A stretch of DNA of 64,000 bases from JAHELQ01 sp964491915 (GTDB lineage: Bacteria; Acidobacteriota; Aminicenantia; UBA2199), in NCBI GenBank assembly GCA_964491915.1, contig CAZBHS010000030.1:8660-72659 (forward strand), written 5' to 3'. Below the pieces are notes generated by a model that worked only from the letters and a program-made list of their open reading frames with translations, had not been told where the DNA came from and ran no database searches. The position numbers and the translations under genes were made by a program. Positions 35,590 to 44,726 of the stretch are shown here, in pieces (positions within the stretch are counted from its first letter, which is position 1; each line of letters opens with the position of its first letter).

Positions 35590-36416
35590 TCGAAGCTGAA
35601 TTCGTTTGGCGGCTGGTGGTGTCTGTGTTGGTGGGGGGAGGTGTGATTGCGGCGCAATCGGTGGCGGCTGAGAGATATCCTGAATTCGGCGGTTTTATCG
35701 TCTCCATCCCCACCACATTACCCATGGGACTCTTCTTTATCGGTTGGACCCAGGGAACCGCAGCCGCCATCGAGTCGGCGTCGGTGGTCCCCATCTCCCT
35801 GGCCAACTGCCTGCTCTTCGCCGCTCTATTCATCTCCGCCGCCCAATGGTCCGGGAGCCGCAAGATGAGAATGATCGCCCCCAACGTATTATCACTGGCT
35901 GTTTGGTTTATCTTCTCCATCGCCATCATCCGCTTTGCAATAACAGCCCCGATTCCCGGCATCATCGCCTACATCATGGCATTCGTCATCGCCCACTACG
36001 TTCTCTCAAAAAGGGGCAGGCGCCAAAAATTCTCCAATCAAGAGACATCCCATCGTGGAAGCAACCACTCTTCCAATTGGAAACTGATACTCATCCGGGC
36101 CTGCGCCGGCGGAACAGTCATCGGTACGGCGGTCTTGTTGGCCAAAATCCTGAATCCCCTGTGGGGAGGAATTTTCTCCGTTTTCCCCGCCTCCTTCATC
36201 TCCATCTTCAACATCATCCTCCTGACCCGCGGCCCCCGACTCCTCATCCCCATCGGCGCCACTCTCCCGCAAGGCTCCATCTTCTTCATCCTCTACATCC
36301 TCCTGGCCCACGCCCTCTTCCCCCTCGGCATCCTCCCCGGAACCCTCCTCTCCGAAGCCCTCATCCTATTCTTCATCTATCTAACCATTCTTCGGAAGAA
36401 AAAAAAACACCATTAA
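35586..36416 (+). CDS. Membrane protein with an internal duplication (DUF3147-like)
   Basis: This 276-residue, multi-pass protein has two halves that look alike: VVSVLVGGGVIAA...FGGFIVSIPTTL and IRACAGGTVIGTAVL...WGGIFSVFPASF, each followed by a hydrophobic helix. A linker with Lys/Arg and Ser/His separates them. This matches DUF3147-type small membrane proteins joined in tandem. It is coupled to the DUF4846 gene by ATGA, which suggests a shared envelope role. Confidence 0.7.
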   Translation: MIEAEFVWRLVVSVLVGGGVIAAQSVAAERYPEFGGFIVSIPTTLPMGLFFIGWTQGTAAAIESASVVPISLANCLLFAALFISAAQWSGSRKMRMIAPNVLSLAVWFIFSIAIIRFAITAPIPGIIAYIMAFVIAHYVLSKRGRRQKFSNQETSHRGSNHSSNWKLILIRACAGGTVIGTAVLLAKILNPLWGGIFSVFPASFISIFNIILLTRGPRLLIPIGATLPQGSIFFILYILLAHALFPLGILPGTLLSEALILFFIYLTILRKKKKHH

Positions 36417-36437
36417 GAAAATTTGAGCGGATTTCTT

Positions 36438-36466
36438 TTGAAAAGTTTTCTCTGAGGGATTATAAT
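36438..36466 (+). promoter_or_regulatory. Promoter of the HD/KaiC operon
   Basis: TTGAAA (36438-36443), a 17-base spacer and a perfect TATAAT (36461-36466). The ATG at 36492 has GAGGTG upstream, so this gene has a short normal leader. Confidence 0.75.
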
Positions 36467-36491
36467 TGATATTGTAGATTCGAGGTGAATC

Positions 36492-39179
36492 ATGATACAA
36501 GTTCTCGAGGGAAAACTTCTCGACAAATTAAAGTCCAACGACGATCACGAAGCAAAGAAACTGTATGACAGTCTGATAACCGTTTGCAAGGTGGTGGAAC
36601 CGTATATTGATGCGCTTCCCCACTCAAAAGGAAGTCTGACCGGGATCAATCATACCCGGGGCGTCCTACACGAGGTGGAAAATCTGATTTCCGGCAGCGA
36701 TTATCTAAACTTGAGCGCGGCTGAGATTTATATCCTTTTGGTTGCGATTTTGATCCATGACATCGGCAAACTGGATGAAGAGGATACTAAAGATGAAGAG
36801 AAGAATCTTAAAAATAAGCTGAATGAAAAATTTAAGAATTATAAAGAGTTCGTGAGCGAGGCATTGGGGGGGGAATTCTCAACGGCGCAGGTAGAAAAAT
36901 TGAGAGTGAAGCCTCATCCCTTGATAAGCGCTTTTAGATTGTTGGATAATCCGCCAAAGTATGGGCTCTTCGACAAAGAGCTTGCCCGTCTAGTGGCGAT
37001 TATCGCTCTTAGCCATTGTGACGGCTTTAAATCAAAAGATGCGGAAGAATGTGTCGGCCAATTGACCGAAGACAAGTATCTCGCCCACTATGGAAAGATT
37101 CGGGCTGGCTGGTTATGTGCATTGTTGGTTATTGGAGATGAACTGGATACATCCTATCATAGGGCTCTTCCGGATGATTATGCTTCACGTGGATCAGGTG
37201 AGGATACAAACGCCAATCTTTCCAAGGGAGAGTTGCGTTCAAATATCGGAGGCTGCAAAACAGATTTTGTCGGACGTTGCATTCGTTTCTACCCAATCGG
37301 GAATCTGAAACGTTTTTCTGTGGAGTCTGATTTAAAAGACGGTTTGTATCAAAAAATTGCTGGCGATGTGAACGGAAAAAATGGCCTATTGAAAAGTTGG
37401 CAAACCGAATTGAAACAAATGCAAATTGATATCCAGGCTTGCCTGATGGAAGTTGAAGGACATTTATTTAAGGTGGTCAAACGAAAGAGCGGGGATGAAG
37501 GGGATCTTAATTCTTCTGGGGCGAGTGTAAATTCGGGTAGCCACGAAGGCTTATATTCTTATTATCCAGCGATGGAACCGATTGTCAAGAAATTTAAAGT
37601 GAGACGTGTGGTTGAGGCTATGTTCAAACTCAAATATGGTGTTTTTAAAAAGAGTTATTTTTCCTGGGAAATGCTTCAGAGCGAGAGCGGATTTGAAAAC
37701 CAGGAGGAGTTGAAGCTGATTGTACATAGAATTAGTCGATTGGCCAGGTTGTTTTCAGAACCACAGAAGCATGAGTTTATATGCCCGGATAAAAACATTC
37801 TGGACTCAATAAAAGTCCCCTTCCGACTTACTATCCAGGCGTTAGATACGGAGTGGACGATTGAAGCTGGAGTAAACCCAAAACGCCTGGACGATTCGTT
37901 CGATTATTCCGCGATCAGTTCATGGTTTCTATTTTTCATAGAATTCATTGATAGGGAATGGGGTTTAAATGCTTTTTGGACAAAAACTGGAGAAATCGCG
38001 GAAAAATGGGCGGGAGAATTAGGCCCTTCCCTGGTTGAACATAAAGCTGAGACTGCCGGCATAACGGTTGAGAAATTTTTTATACATCCAGGGAACGAAC
38101 AGCTTAGCTATTTATTGGATGAAGTCACTCCATGCGGCGGGATCACGCCGCGTGGGATCGAATTTCCAAAATTGGATTCTTTCTATATAAATTTGAAAGA
38201 TGAAAAAAATCCCGAAAGTGAGGTTGTCTTCTATCCGCGATTACTAGGAATGAACCTTGTCATCGCAGGGCCTCCGGGGATCGGGAAATCAACGTTGGCT
38301 CTTGATATTATTTCCAACCTTTCTATGCGAGGCTGCGAAGGAGTGTGTGGAATGAATGCCGGCAGTAATTCCAAAATTGAGACGTGCAAGCGGGTGATTG
38401 CCAATACAGGCGCCGTGGCATATTTTAGCCTTGAACAGCCGATATTTACCATCAAGAATTTGGCGTTACAATTAGGGTATACTGATTCTGCTTCAAGTAA
38501 TTCTTTAGAGAAGAAATACCAAATAACGAATGCAGGTTCGCCCCATCCCGAGTATTTCGAAGATTCAATTTCCAATGAGAGTTTCAAGTCCATTGTCCAG
38601 ATATTGGAGTCTAAATCACTCCGTTCTGACGAGGCTAATGGGGATAACCGAGATGACGATGGCGAGGGGGAATACGAATCTCTATTTCGGGAAAATGATG
38701 ATTGCAGATTATTGCTGCTGCCTCGGTTGTCCCCCCGCTTTGTGGGCGAGCAGACGGCGGTCAACGAGCGGAAGCTTTTTTGGCAACGGTTCAAGCAGAT
38801 TTCCCGGTTGATTGAGTCCTCTGTCTCTGTGACAAAAGGCGATCCTTTTAATAAAAAACGCCTCCATGCGGTGGTGATCGATAACATCAATTCTTTTTTG
38901 AACGAACCGATGGCTCGTGAGTATATATTTAAACTCTTCCGGCTCATTTCATCCAGCGGGCTCCTGGGTATTTATATTCTGGAAGATCCGGGGGAAATAC
39001 GAGGTGAGAAAAACAAAGAGGTGGAAGAGGTTCAGTTCCTTTCGGATATCTGGATTGAATTGGGTTGGGCTGAGAAGATGGATTACAAAATGAAGATGTT
39101 TGAGGTAAAAAAGTCTCGGTACCAACGGCATGTATTTGGCTCACACCCCTTTAAAATTAGGTTTCAGGAGAATATATAA
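36492..39179 (+). CDS. HD-domain / KaiC-like ATPase fusion protein
   Basis: This 895-residue protein has an N-terminal HD-type domain: His54 (NHTRGV), His89-Asp90 (IHDIGKLDEE) and a later candidate Asp216 (IGDELDTSYH), the HD-CE/phosphohydrolase pattern. A middle region of about 350-560 may hold a winged-helix-like part. A KaiC/RecA-like ATPase lies at the C-terminus: Walker A GPPGIGKST at 593-601, a long variable insert, Walker B (AVVIDNINSF) and the end VKKSRYQRHVFGSHPFKI, usual for KaiC-type ATPases. Its TAA overlaps the ATG of the second gene (TAATG). Together they look like a two-gene nucleotide-signalling or defence unit; no named system fits. Confidence 0.78.
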   Translation: MIQVLEGKLLDKLKSNDDHEAKKLYDSLITVCKVVEPYIDALPHSKGSLTGINHTRGVLHEVENLISGSDYLNLSAAEIYILLVAILIHDIGKLDEEDTKDEEKNLKNKLNEKFKNYKEFVSEALGGEFSTAQVEKLRVKPHPLISAFRLLDNPPKYGLFDKELARLVAIIALSHCDGFKSKDAEECVGQLTEDKYLAHYGKIRAGWLCALLVIGDELDTSYHRALPDDYASRGSGEDTNANLSKGELRSNIGGCKTDFVGRCIRFYPIGNLKRFSVESDLKDGLYQKIAGDVNGKNGLLKSWQTELKQMQIDIQACLMEVEGHLFKVVKRKSGDEGDLNSSGASVNSGSHEGLYSYYPAMEPIVKKFKVRRVVEAMFKLKYGVFKKSYFSWEMLQSESGFENQEELKLIVHRISRLARLFSEPQKHEFICPDKNILDSIKVPFRLTIQALDTEWTIEAGVNPKRLDDSFDYSAISSWFLFFIEFIDREWGLNAFWTKTGEIAEKWAGELGPSLVEHKAETAGITVEKFFIHPGNEQLSYLLDEVTPCGGITPRGIEFPKLDSFYINLKDEKNPESEVVFYPRLLGMNLVIAGPPGIGKSTLALDIISNLSMRGCEGVCGMNAGSNSKIETCKRVIANTGAVAYFSLEQPIFTIKNLALQLGYTDSASSNSLEKKYQITNAGSPHPEYFEDSISNESFKSIVQILESKSLRSDEANGDNRDDDGEGEYESLFRENDDCRLLLLPRLSPRFVGEQTAVNERKLFWQRFKQISRLIESSVSVTKGDPFNKKRLHAVVIDNINSFLNEPMAREYIFKLFRLISSSGLLGIYILEDPGEIRGEKNKEVEEVQFLSDIWIELGWAEKMDYKMKMFEVKKSRYQRHVFGSHPFKIRFQENI

Positions 39180-40426
39180 TGAAATCCGCCATAAAAATAT
39201 TTCTTTCGCTCCATACCCAGATTAGCAAGGCAGAAAAACTGATGCGCCGGGAAAAGACGAAACGAAAAAATTTAAATTCAAAAAAAAACAAAACAGGATA
39301 TTTGGAAGCATTCGGTTTTAAAGAATTAGATAAAGATCTAATCGGGGGGCCGGAATCTCTACCAGCAGATGCCTGTATTTTGCTCAAAGGCGAAAGGGGA
39401 ACGCACAAACTCGCGTTTGCGACAAACTATCTTTTTCAGGGGCTCCGAAAAGGGGAAAATGTAGTCTTGTTCAACATGGGGGCTCCAGTTAGAATCGACA
39501 AGATTCCCCAATTTAAAGATGAGCCTTGCAAAATAAAAGATTCGAACGGATCCTGCAGTGGCGGAAGAATTGAATTCAATGAAAATTTATCCTATCAAAA
39601 GCTTTTGAAAAAAAATCCCAATGGGTTGAAAAAAACTGATGCCGAGCAAAATCAAGAAAAAAACTTGGCCTACTATCCCTATAAGCTTAGTAATAAGGAT
39701 AATTCCCAAACGAGGGAAAGTCCTCCGGTAGGAAAATACAAACTGCATTGGTGGGTTTCGAATAAGGATTTCTCTAAGAATTCGAAAAAAGAGGAGGGAG
39801 TGAGCGCTCTGCTTAAGAATCACGGAAATCTTTTTATTCTTGATTTTGACGCAGGTTACTTGTTCCCGGAAGAATTTATTTCGACGCTAACAGAATTCTG
39901 GGGCTGGATTGATAGGCTGGCTCCCCGTAATTCAAAAGGGAAACGGAACTTTTTCCCATTTACGCGGGTCCTTTTGAATTCCACCGCCCAGATCAACACT
40001 CAATTTCCTATTTTAGCGGAGGAACAATTTTTGATTCCGTCGTTTATCCGCCTTGCCAAATGTTATGGGATCAGTTCTATGATAATTGATGTCCTACCGC
40101 CAGGGGGGGAGCAATCAAAAAATTCATTAAATTTCGACGCTCTTTCGGATTTAATCATTACCATTAAACACAATTTTGATAAAAAGTATTCTGCTAAAGG
40201 TGCATTATCAGAAGGTGTGAAGGAAGATGCCATGAAAATTATGACGGCCGACAATATAACTGGCAAGGTATATAGCAAAAATTGGCTCGGCTTTTGGATC
40301 AGTAAAAACGACCTGATCAGCATTTTTAATTTCGTTGATGCTGAAAAAAGCAAAGATATTGAAAAGCTTCAGCCAAAACGGAAATTACTCTCTAGACGCG
40401 GGTCAAAATCTATTATTCGGCGTTGA
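39179..40426 (+). CDS. KaiC-like protein with a degenerate P-loop
   Basis: This is 415 residues. The block LIGGPESLPADACILLKGERG... aligns with the KaiC entry (GLPxGxxxLIxGxPGTGKT), but the P-loop reads GERGTHKL at 71-78: Gly76 is His and the Thr/Ser after Lys is Leu. LFILDFDAGY is a Walker B-like strand, and RLAKCYGISSMIIDVLPPGG and ALSDLIITIKHNF match the late KaiC strands. A basic N-terminus and a basic C-terminal tail (KRKLLSRRGSKSIIRR) flank it. It is probably a non-catalytic partner of the HD/KaiC protein. Its end overlaps tyrS by 14 bases, tail to tail. Confidence 0.7.
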   Translation: MKSAIKIFLSLHTQISKAEKLMRREKTKRKNLNSKKNKTGYLEAFGFKELDKDLIGGPESLPADACILLKGERGTHKLAFATNYLFQGLRKGENVVLFNMGAPVRIDKIPQFKDEPCKIKDSNGSCSGGRIEFNENLSYQKLLKKNPNGLKKTDAEQNQEKNLAYYPYKLSNKDNSQTRESPPVGKYKLHWWVSNKDFSKNSKKEEGVSALLKNHGNLFILDFDAGYLFPEEFISTLTEFWGWIDRLAPRNSKGKRNFFPFTRVLLNSTAQINTQFPILAEEQFLIPSFIRLAKCYGISSMIIDVLPPGGEQSKNSLNFDALSDLIITIKHNFDKKYSAKGALSEGVKEDAMKIMTADNITGKVYSKNWLGFWISKNDLISIFNFVDAEKSKDIEKLQPKRKLLSRRGSKSIIRR

Positions 40427-41693
40427 GAAGGTAGTAGTTTTTTTTGCCTTTTTGGATGAGGATGAATTTGTCGTTCAGGAGGTGGGAGGCGTCGATGACG
40501 GCTTCGGCGGAGGTGACTTTGGATTTGTTGACGCTGAGGCCGTTGTTTTGGATCATGCGGCGGGCTTCGCCTTTGGAGGCGAATACGTCGGTTTTTTCAG
40601 CCAGGAGTTCGAGAACGTCGATACCGTTTTGTAGTTCAGCGCGGGATACTGTTGGTTGAGGGACGCCTTCGAAGATGGCCAGGAGGTCTACCTCCGAGAG
40701 TGTCTTCAATGATTCGGTGGTCCCTTTGCCGAAGAGAATCTGCGACGTGTCCACAGCCGCCTGGTGCTCTTCTTCCGAATGAACCATGACGGTGAGCTCG
40801 CGGCCCAGGGTTTTTTGCAATAACCGTGCGTGCGGGGCTTCGCGGTGTTGGGCGATGAGGTCGTCGATCTCTTGTTTGCCCAGCATGGTGAAGATCTTGA
40901 TGTAGCGTTCGGCGTCTTCGTCGCTGACATTGAGCCAGAACTGGTAGAACTGGTAGGGAGAGGTGTAGCGGGGGTCGAGCCAGACATTGCCCTTTTCGGT
41001 CTTGCCGAATTTTCCGCCGTCCGCTTTGGTGATCAAGGGACAGGTGAGAGCATAGGCTTCGCCGCCCTCTTTTCTGCGGATCAATTCAGAACCGGATGTG
41101 ATGTTGCCCCACTGGTCCGAACCGCCCATCTGCAACTTGCAATTTTTATGTTTATACAGGTAATAGAAATCATAAGCCTGAACCAATTGATAGGAGAATT
41201 CCGTAAAGGAGAGGCCGGTCTCCAGACGCTTTTTCACTGAATCTTTGGCCATCATGTAGTTGACGGTCATATGTTTGCCGATGTCGCGGATAAAGGCCAG
41301 GAAATCGTACCCTTTCATCCAGTCGTAATTGTTGACCAATTCAGCGCCGTTCGGACGTTCGGAATCAAAGTCCAACAATTTTTCCAATTGTCTTTTCAAT
41401 GCGTCCTGGTTTTTGCGCAGCGCCTCTTCCGGCAGGAGATTGCGCTCTTCCGATTTGCCCGATGGGTCGCCGATCATACCGGTGGCTCCGCCTAATAAAG
41501 CGATGGGTTTATGCCCCGCCCGCTGGAAGTGCTTGAGTAACATGACGGACACCAGGTGACCGATGTGAAGGGAGTCTGCCGTTGGGTCAATTCCGACATA
41601 GGCGCTCACCATCTCTTTCTTCAATAATTCATCTGTTCCCGGCATGATGTCGTGTATCATGCCGCGCCATTCTAATTCGCTTATAAAATCCAT
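40413..41693 (-). CDS. tyrS: Tyrosyl-tRNA synthetase
   Basis: This 426-residue class I synthetase has the HIGH box LHIGHL (His43-His46), a KMSKS-type loop KFGKT, the Tyr-binding DQWGN and a C-terminal S4-like RNA-binding tail (MIQNNGLSVNKSKVTSAEAVI). The start follows GTAGGA. It is of the eubacterial TyrRS type. It converges with the HD/KaiC operon. Confidence 0.97.
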   Translation of the reverse strand: MDFISELEWRGMIHDIMPGTDELLKKEMVSAYVGIDPTADSLHIGHLVSVMLLKHFQRAGHKPIALLGGATGMIGDPSGKSEERNLLPEEALRKNQDALKRQLEKLLDFDSERPNGAELVNNYDWMKGYDFLAFIRDIGKHMTVNYMMAKDSVKKRLETGLSFTEFSYQLVQAYDFYYLYKHKNCKLQMGGSDQWGNITSGSELIRRKEGGEAYALTCPLITKADGGKFGKTEKGNVWLDPRYTSPYQFYQFWLNVSDEDAERYIKIFTMLGKQEIDDLIAQHREAPHARLLQKTLGRELTVMVHSEEEHQAAVDTSQILFGKGTTESLKTLSEVDLLAIFEGVPQPTVSRAELQNGIDVLELLAEKTDVFASKGEARRMIQNNGLSVNKSKVTSAEAVIDASHLLNDKFILIQKGKKNYYLLNAE

Positions 41694-41753
41694 TGTTCCT
41701 ACTCTTTCGCTTTTTTTTGAGAATTTACCCCGGGGCTCGATGGTGTGTTAGCC

Positions 41754-41789
41754 AAAAAAAAGGCCGGTAAATCTTACGATCTACCGGCC
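41754..41789 (-). terminator. Rho-independent terminator of the kor operon
   Basis: On the minus strand GGCCGGTA pairs perfectly with TACCGGCC, with ATC/GAT inside the loop, and eight T follow (A-run at 41754-41761 on the plus strand). It lies just past the korC stop and separates kor from tyrS. Confidence 0.92.
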
Positions 41790-41826
41790 GGTGATAAAAT
41801 TTCGAGTCCGTTCGGGCTTCTTTATT

Positions 41827-42372
41827 TTATACTAATTGTTGGCCCAATTCAATGGCTTTCATGTTCAGGTCAACATAATCCTTAGGCGCCCAGTGTTTGA
41901 TGTGCTCCACCATGTTGTCGTAGCTGATGATACCGGTGAGTTTCTGGGTCATTGAAAGTGTGACGACTGAGGTGAGGACAACGTTTCCCAACTGCCGTTT
42001 GGTTTCATAGATGATGGGAACCTGGTGCAATTTCCAGTTGGAGGTGTCGCCGAGATTCTTGACCAGATGGGAGTCTACCACGACAATGGCATCGTCTTTC
42101 AGACGTTCTTTATAAAGGTCGTAAGGTTTTTGGAATGTGCAAATGAAACAATCGATGGCCATGGCCTGTGGGAATAGAATCTGACGGTTGGAAACAATCA
42201 CATCCACTTTGGTTGGGCCGCCCCTGACGGTGGCGGTGTATGTGGGGCTTTCCAGAGCGTATTTTTTTTCTTTTTCGACCGCGATATCCACCAGAAGGGC
42301 GCCGGCTGTAATAATACCCTGTCCGCCGACAGCCGCGTACCTGATTTCGTATCTATCGTTTAGACATTTCAT
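41827..42372 (-). CDS. korC: 2-oxoacid:ferredoxin oxidoreductase, gamma subunit
   Basis: This 181-residue protein opens YEIRYAAVGGQGIITAGALL, the standard gamma-subunit start. SPTYTATVRGGPTKVDVIVS follows, and VVDSHLV in the middle. It is the last gene of korDABC; its ATG overlaps the korB stop. The complex oxidises 2-oxoglutarate or a related 2-oxoacid to the acyl-CoA while reducing ferredoxin. Substrate choice (2-oxoglutarate versus branched chain) is not certain. Confidence 0.9.
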   Translation of the reverse strand: MKCLNDRYEIRYAAVGGQGIITAGALLVDIAVEKEKKYALESPTYTATVRGGPTKVDVIVSNRQILFPQAMAIDCFICTFQKPYDLYKERLKDDAIVVVDSHLVKNLGDTSNWKLHQVPIIYETKRQLGNVVLTSVVTLSMTQKLTGIISYDNMVEHIKHWAPKDYVDLNMKAIELGQQLV

Positions 42373-43235
42373 CGTGCCCCCTTGTTTGAATCCACTGCGG
42401 CTTTTTTGCCTTTCTCGGCAGCAGCCTGGGCAGTGGGAACAATGTGTTTATAATAGAGTTCTGAGTATTCCAATCTTTCAGTATCTTCAGTCAAAATGCC
42501 GACCGGATACTTGTGATTGCGTTCTTCCGGTGTCATTTTTTCGAACTGCGCTTTGGTAACGGTTTTAGAGTCGATCCATTTGGTCATGGTGATCGGGCTC
42601 TTCATCTTGTTTTTCCGTCCCAGATTAATATGGCAATTGCTGATGACTTCAACCACTGAGAAGCCTTTGTGCTGAAAAGATTTTTTGATGACATTTTTTA
42701 GCGGCAACATGCGGTTGACGGTTTCACGGGCCACAAATGTGGCTTTGGCCGCTGTGACCAACTCAGCCAGGTCGAATTTCGGTTCGATGTTTCCGTAAGG
42801 CGTGGTTTCGGTGATGAATTTCTGCGGAGTCAAGGGGGACACCTGGCCTCCGGTCATACCGTAGATACCGTTGTTGATCAGGATCATCTTGATGCCGATG
42901 TTGCGGCGCGCCGTGTGGATCAGGTGGTTGCCGCCGATGGCTGAGGCATCGCCGTCACCGGAGATGACTACTACCAGCTTGTCCGGGCGGGCCAGTTTGA
43001 TACCGGTGGCGAATGTCAACGCGCGACCGTGGGTGGTGTGCAATGTATTGGTGTTGAAGAACGTCGGCATCCGGCCGGAGCAACCGATACCGGATACAAC
43101 GACGATATCGTTAGGATCGACTTCCAGCTCTGAGAATGCCATGGCAATGGATTTCAGTACAATTCCGTCGCCGCAACCGGGACACCATGGGGTTGGAAAT
43201 GTTCTGTATCTTATATATCTCTCATAATCTCTCAT
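42369..43235 (-). CDS. korB: 2-oxoacid:ferredoxin oxidoreductase, beta subunit
   Basis: This 288-residue TPP-binding subunit opens RYRTFPTPWCPGCGDGIVLKS, with HTTHGRALTFATGIKLARPD, the TPP-binding GDGDASAIGGNHLIH and INNGIYGMTGGQVSPLTP. It overlaps korA upstream and korC downstream by four bases. The Cys residues CPGCGDG are the usual cluster ligands. Confidence 0.95.
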   Translation of the reverse strand: MRDYERYIRYRTFPTPWCPGCGDGIVLKSIAMAFSELEVDPNDIVVVSGIGCSGRMPTFFNTNTLHTTHGRALTFATGIKLARPDKLVVVISGDGDASAIGGNHLIHTARRNIGIKMILINNGIYGMTGGQVSPLTPQKFITETTPYGNIEPKFDLAELVTAAKATFVARETVNRMLPLKNVIKKSFQHKGFSVVEVISNCHINLGRKNKMKSPITMTKWIDSKTVTKAQFEKMTPEERNHKYPVGILTEDTERLEYSELYYKHIVPTAQAAAEKGKKAAVDSNKGAR

Positions 43236-44368
43236 TTCTGAAACTCCTTAATCGCTTCCAGGATTTCAAACGGCGTGAAGGGGATGCCGTTGGCTCTCAG
43301 GAGAGCTCTGTCATCAACATCGTCGGTGGCGGCGCGTTCGACTTCATAGCGGGCCTGCCCCATGTTGAGCTCGACGGTCAAGATTTTTTTGATTCGTTTG
43401 AAGCGTTCTCTCAAAACCAATTTTGGGAAGGGCCAGATAGTCAATGCCTGGAATAAACCGGCTTTGATACCCTGTTCCCGCGCCATTTCAACGGCTGCGA
43501 GGGCGCCGCGGGCGCTGACACCGAAGCTGAAGATCATAATTTCGGCGTCGTCCATATAGTATTCCTTGTAATGGATGATTTCGTCTAAATAATGATAAAT
43601 CTTCTGCATACGCAGGGTTTGCATCTTCTGGACCACTTTGGAGTCGGAGGTGGGCCATCCATGTTTGTCGTGCTCGAGGCCGTCGATATGAATCGGATAT
43701 CCTTTGAAGAAGTCAACTCTTGGTGGGTTTTCACCAATTTCGCGGTCGTAAATGTTCAGCTCATCGTCGATTTTGTGAGGTTTGCTATTATAAATAGACA
43801 ATTTGTCTTTCGAGGGAATTTCAATGTCCTCGTGGGCTTTGCCCAATACTTCATCCAATAGGATGATGACAGGATTCCAGAACTTTTCGGACAGGTTGAA
43901 CGCCCGGATGGTTTCTGAATACAATTCATCGGCGAACGCGGGGCATAACGCGATAATCGGGTGGTCGCCGTGTGTTCCCCATCGAGCCTGCATGATGTCG
44001 GCCTGGGCCGGTTTGGTAGGCAATCCGGTGGAGGGTCCCCCTCTCATGACATTGACGATTACCAGGGGGATCTCGGCCATTACCGCCATACCCAGGTGTT
44101 CTTGCATCAGGGAAAAGCCGGGGCCGCTGGTGGCGGTCAACACTTTCCGTCCCGAAAGGGAGGCTCCGATACATGCTCCAAGAGACGCGATTTCATCTTC
44201 CATCTGGATAAAATCTTTACCCAGCTTGGGAAGTTCGCGGGAAAGGTAATGGGCAATTTCCGAAGAAGGGGTGATGGGGTAGCCGGCAAAGAAGTCGCAA
44301 CCGGCGTCTACCGCGGCTTTTGCCACGATGATGTTTCCCTGGTAGACTTTACGTTCTGCGTTGCTCAT
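43232..44368 (-). CDS. korA: 2-oxoacid:ferredoxin oxidoreductase, alpha subunit
   Basis: This is 378 residues: GNIIVAKAAVDAGCDFFAGYPITPSSEIAHYL, QMEDEIASLGACIGASLSG, KVLTATSGPGFSLMQEHLG and RGGPSTGLPTKPAQADIMQA are the alpha-subunit blocks. It overlaps korD by four bases. An alpha and gamma pair encoded apart is the common bacterial kor form. Confidence 0.95.
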   Translation of the reverse strand: MSNAERKVYQGNIIVAKAAVDAGCDFFAGYPITPSSEIAHYLSRELPKLGKDFIQMEDEIASLGACIGASLSGRKVLTATSGPGFSLMQEHLGMAVMAEIPLVIVNVMRGGPSTGLPTKPAQADIMQARWGTHGDHPIIALCPAFADELYSETIRAFNLSEKFWNPVIILLDEVLGKAHEDIEIPSKDKLSIYNSKPHKIDDELNIYDREIGENPPRVDFFKGYPIHIDGLEHDKHGWPTSDSKVVQKMQTLRMQKIYHYLDEIIHYKEYYMDDAEIMIFSFGVSARGALAAVEMAREQGIKAGLFQALTIWPFPKLVLRERFKRIKKILTVELNMGQARYEVERAATDDVDDRALLRANGIPFTPFEILEAIKEFQK

Positions 44369-44661
44369 TTTTGTTCCCCTTTTTCATCGTAATTTACAAA
44401 GATCGCAAAGTCCGGGCATCTCATTTCGCACATTTTGCAGCCGATGCAATAATCTGGAGCATCGACTTTGATGGATACGCCGAATTTGCTTAAGTGGTTG
44501 TCTTCCAATTGCAACGTACCGGTGGGACAAACATCGACACACAGTCCGCACCCTTTGCAATAGGCGGCTACCACGGTGAGTTGATTTTCCTTAGGAGAAG
44601 GTTTGCGTTTAGCTCGCCGGGCTAAAGCCTCCTCGTTAAGTTGAAGTTCGTCTTTTTCCAT
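44365..44661 (-). CDS. korD: 2-oxoacid:ferredoxin oxidoreductase, delta (2x4Fe-4S) subunit
   Basis: This is 98 residues with two 4Fe-4S motifs, CKGCGLCVDVCP and CIGCKMCEMRCP, and a basic N-terminal arm. It is the electron-transfer subunit and the first gene of the operon, with AGGTGA before the start. The small ORF at 44727-44876 lies 65 bases upstream. Confidence 0.92.
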   Translation of the reverse strand: MEKDELQLNEEALARRAKRKPSPKENQLTVVAAYCKGCGLCVDVCPTGTLQLEDNHLSKFGVSIKVDAPDYCIGCKMCEMRCPDFAIFVNYDEKGEQK

Positions 44662-44726
44662 AAGTCACCTCGATAGTGGATCACATAGTTACGTTTTTTA
44701 TTTTGGATTGAAGAATGGACATCTTC

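Noticed and set aside
36492..39179. Cas3 or Cas10-type HD protein
   Set aside because: The HD part is joined to a KaiC-like ATPase; no helicase, polymerase palm or other cas genes are present.
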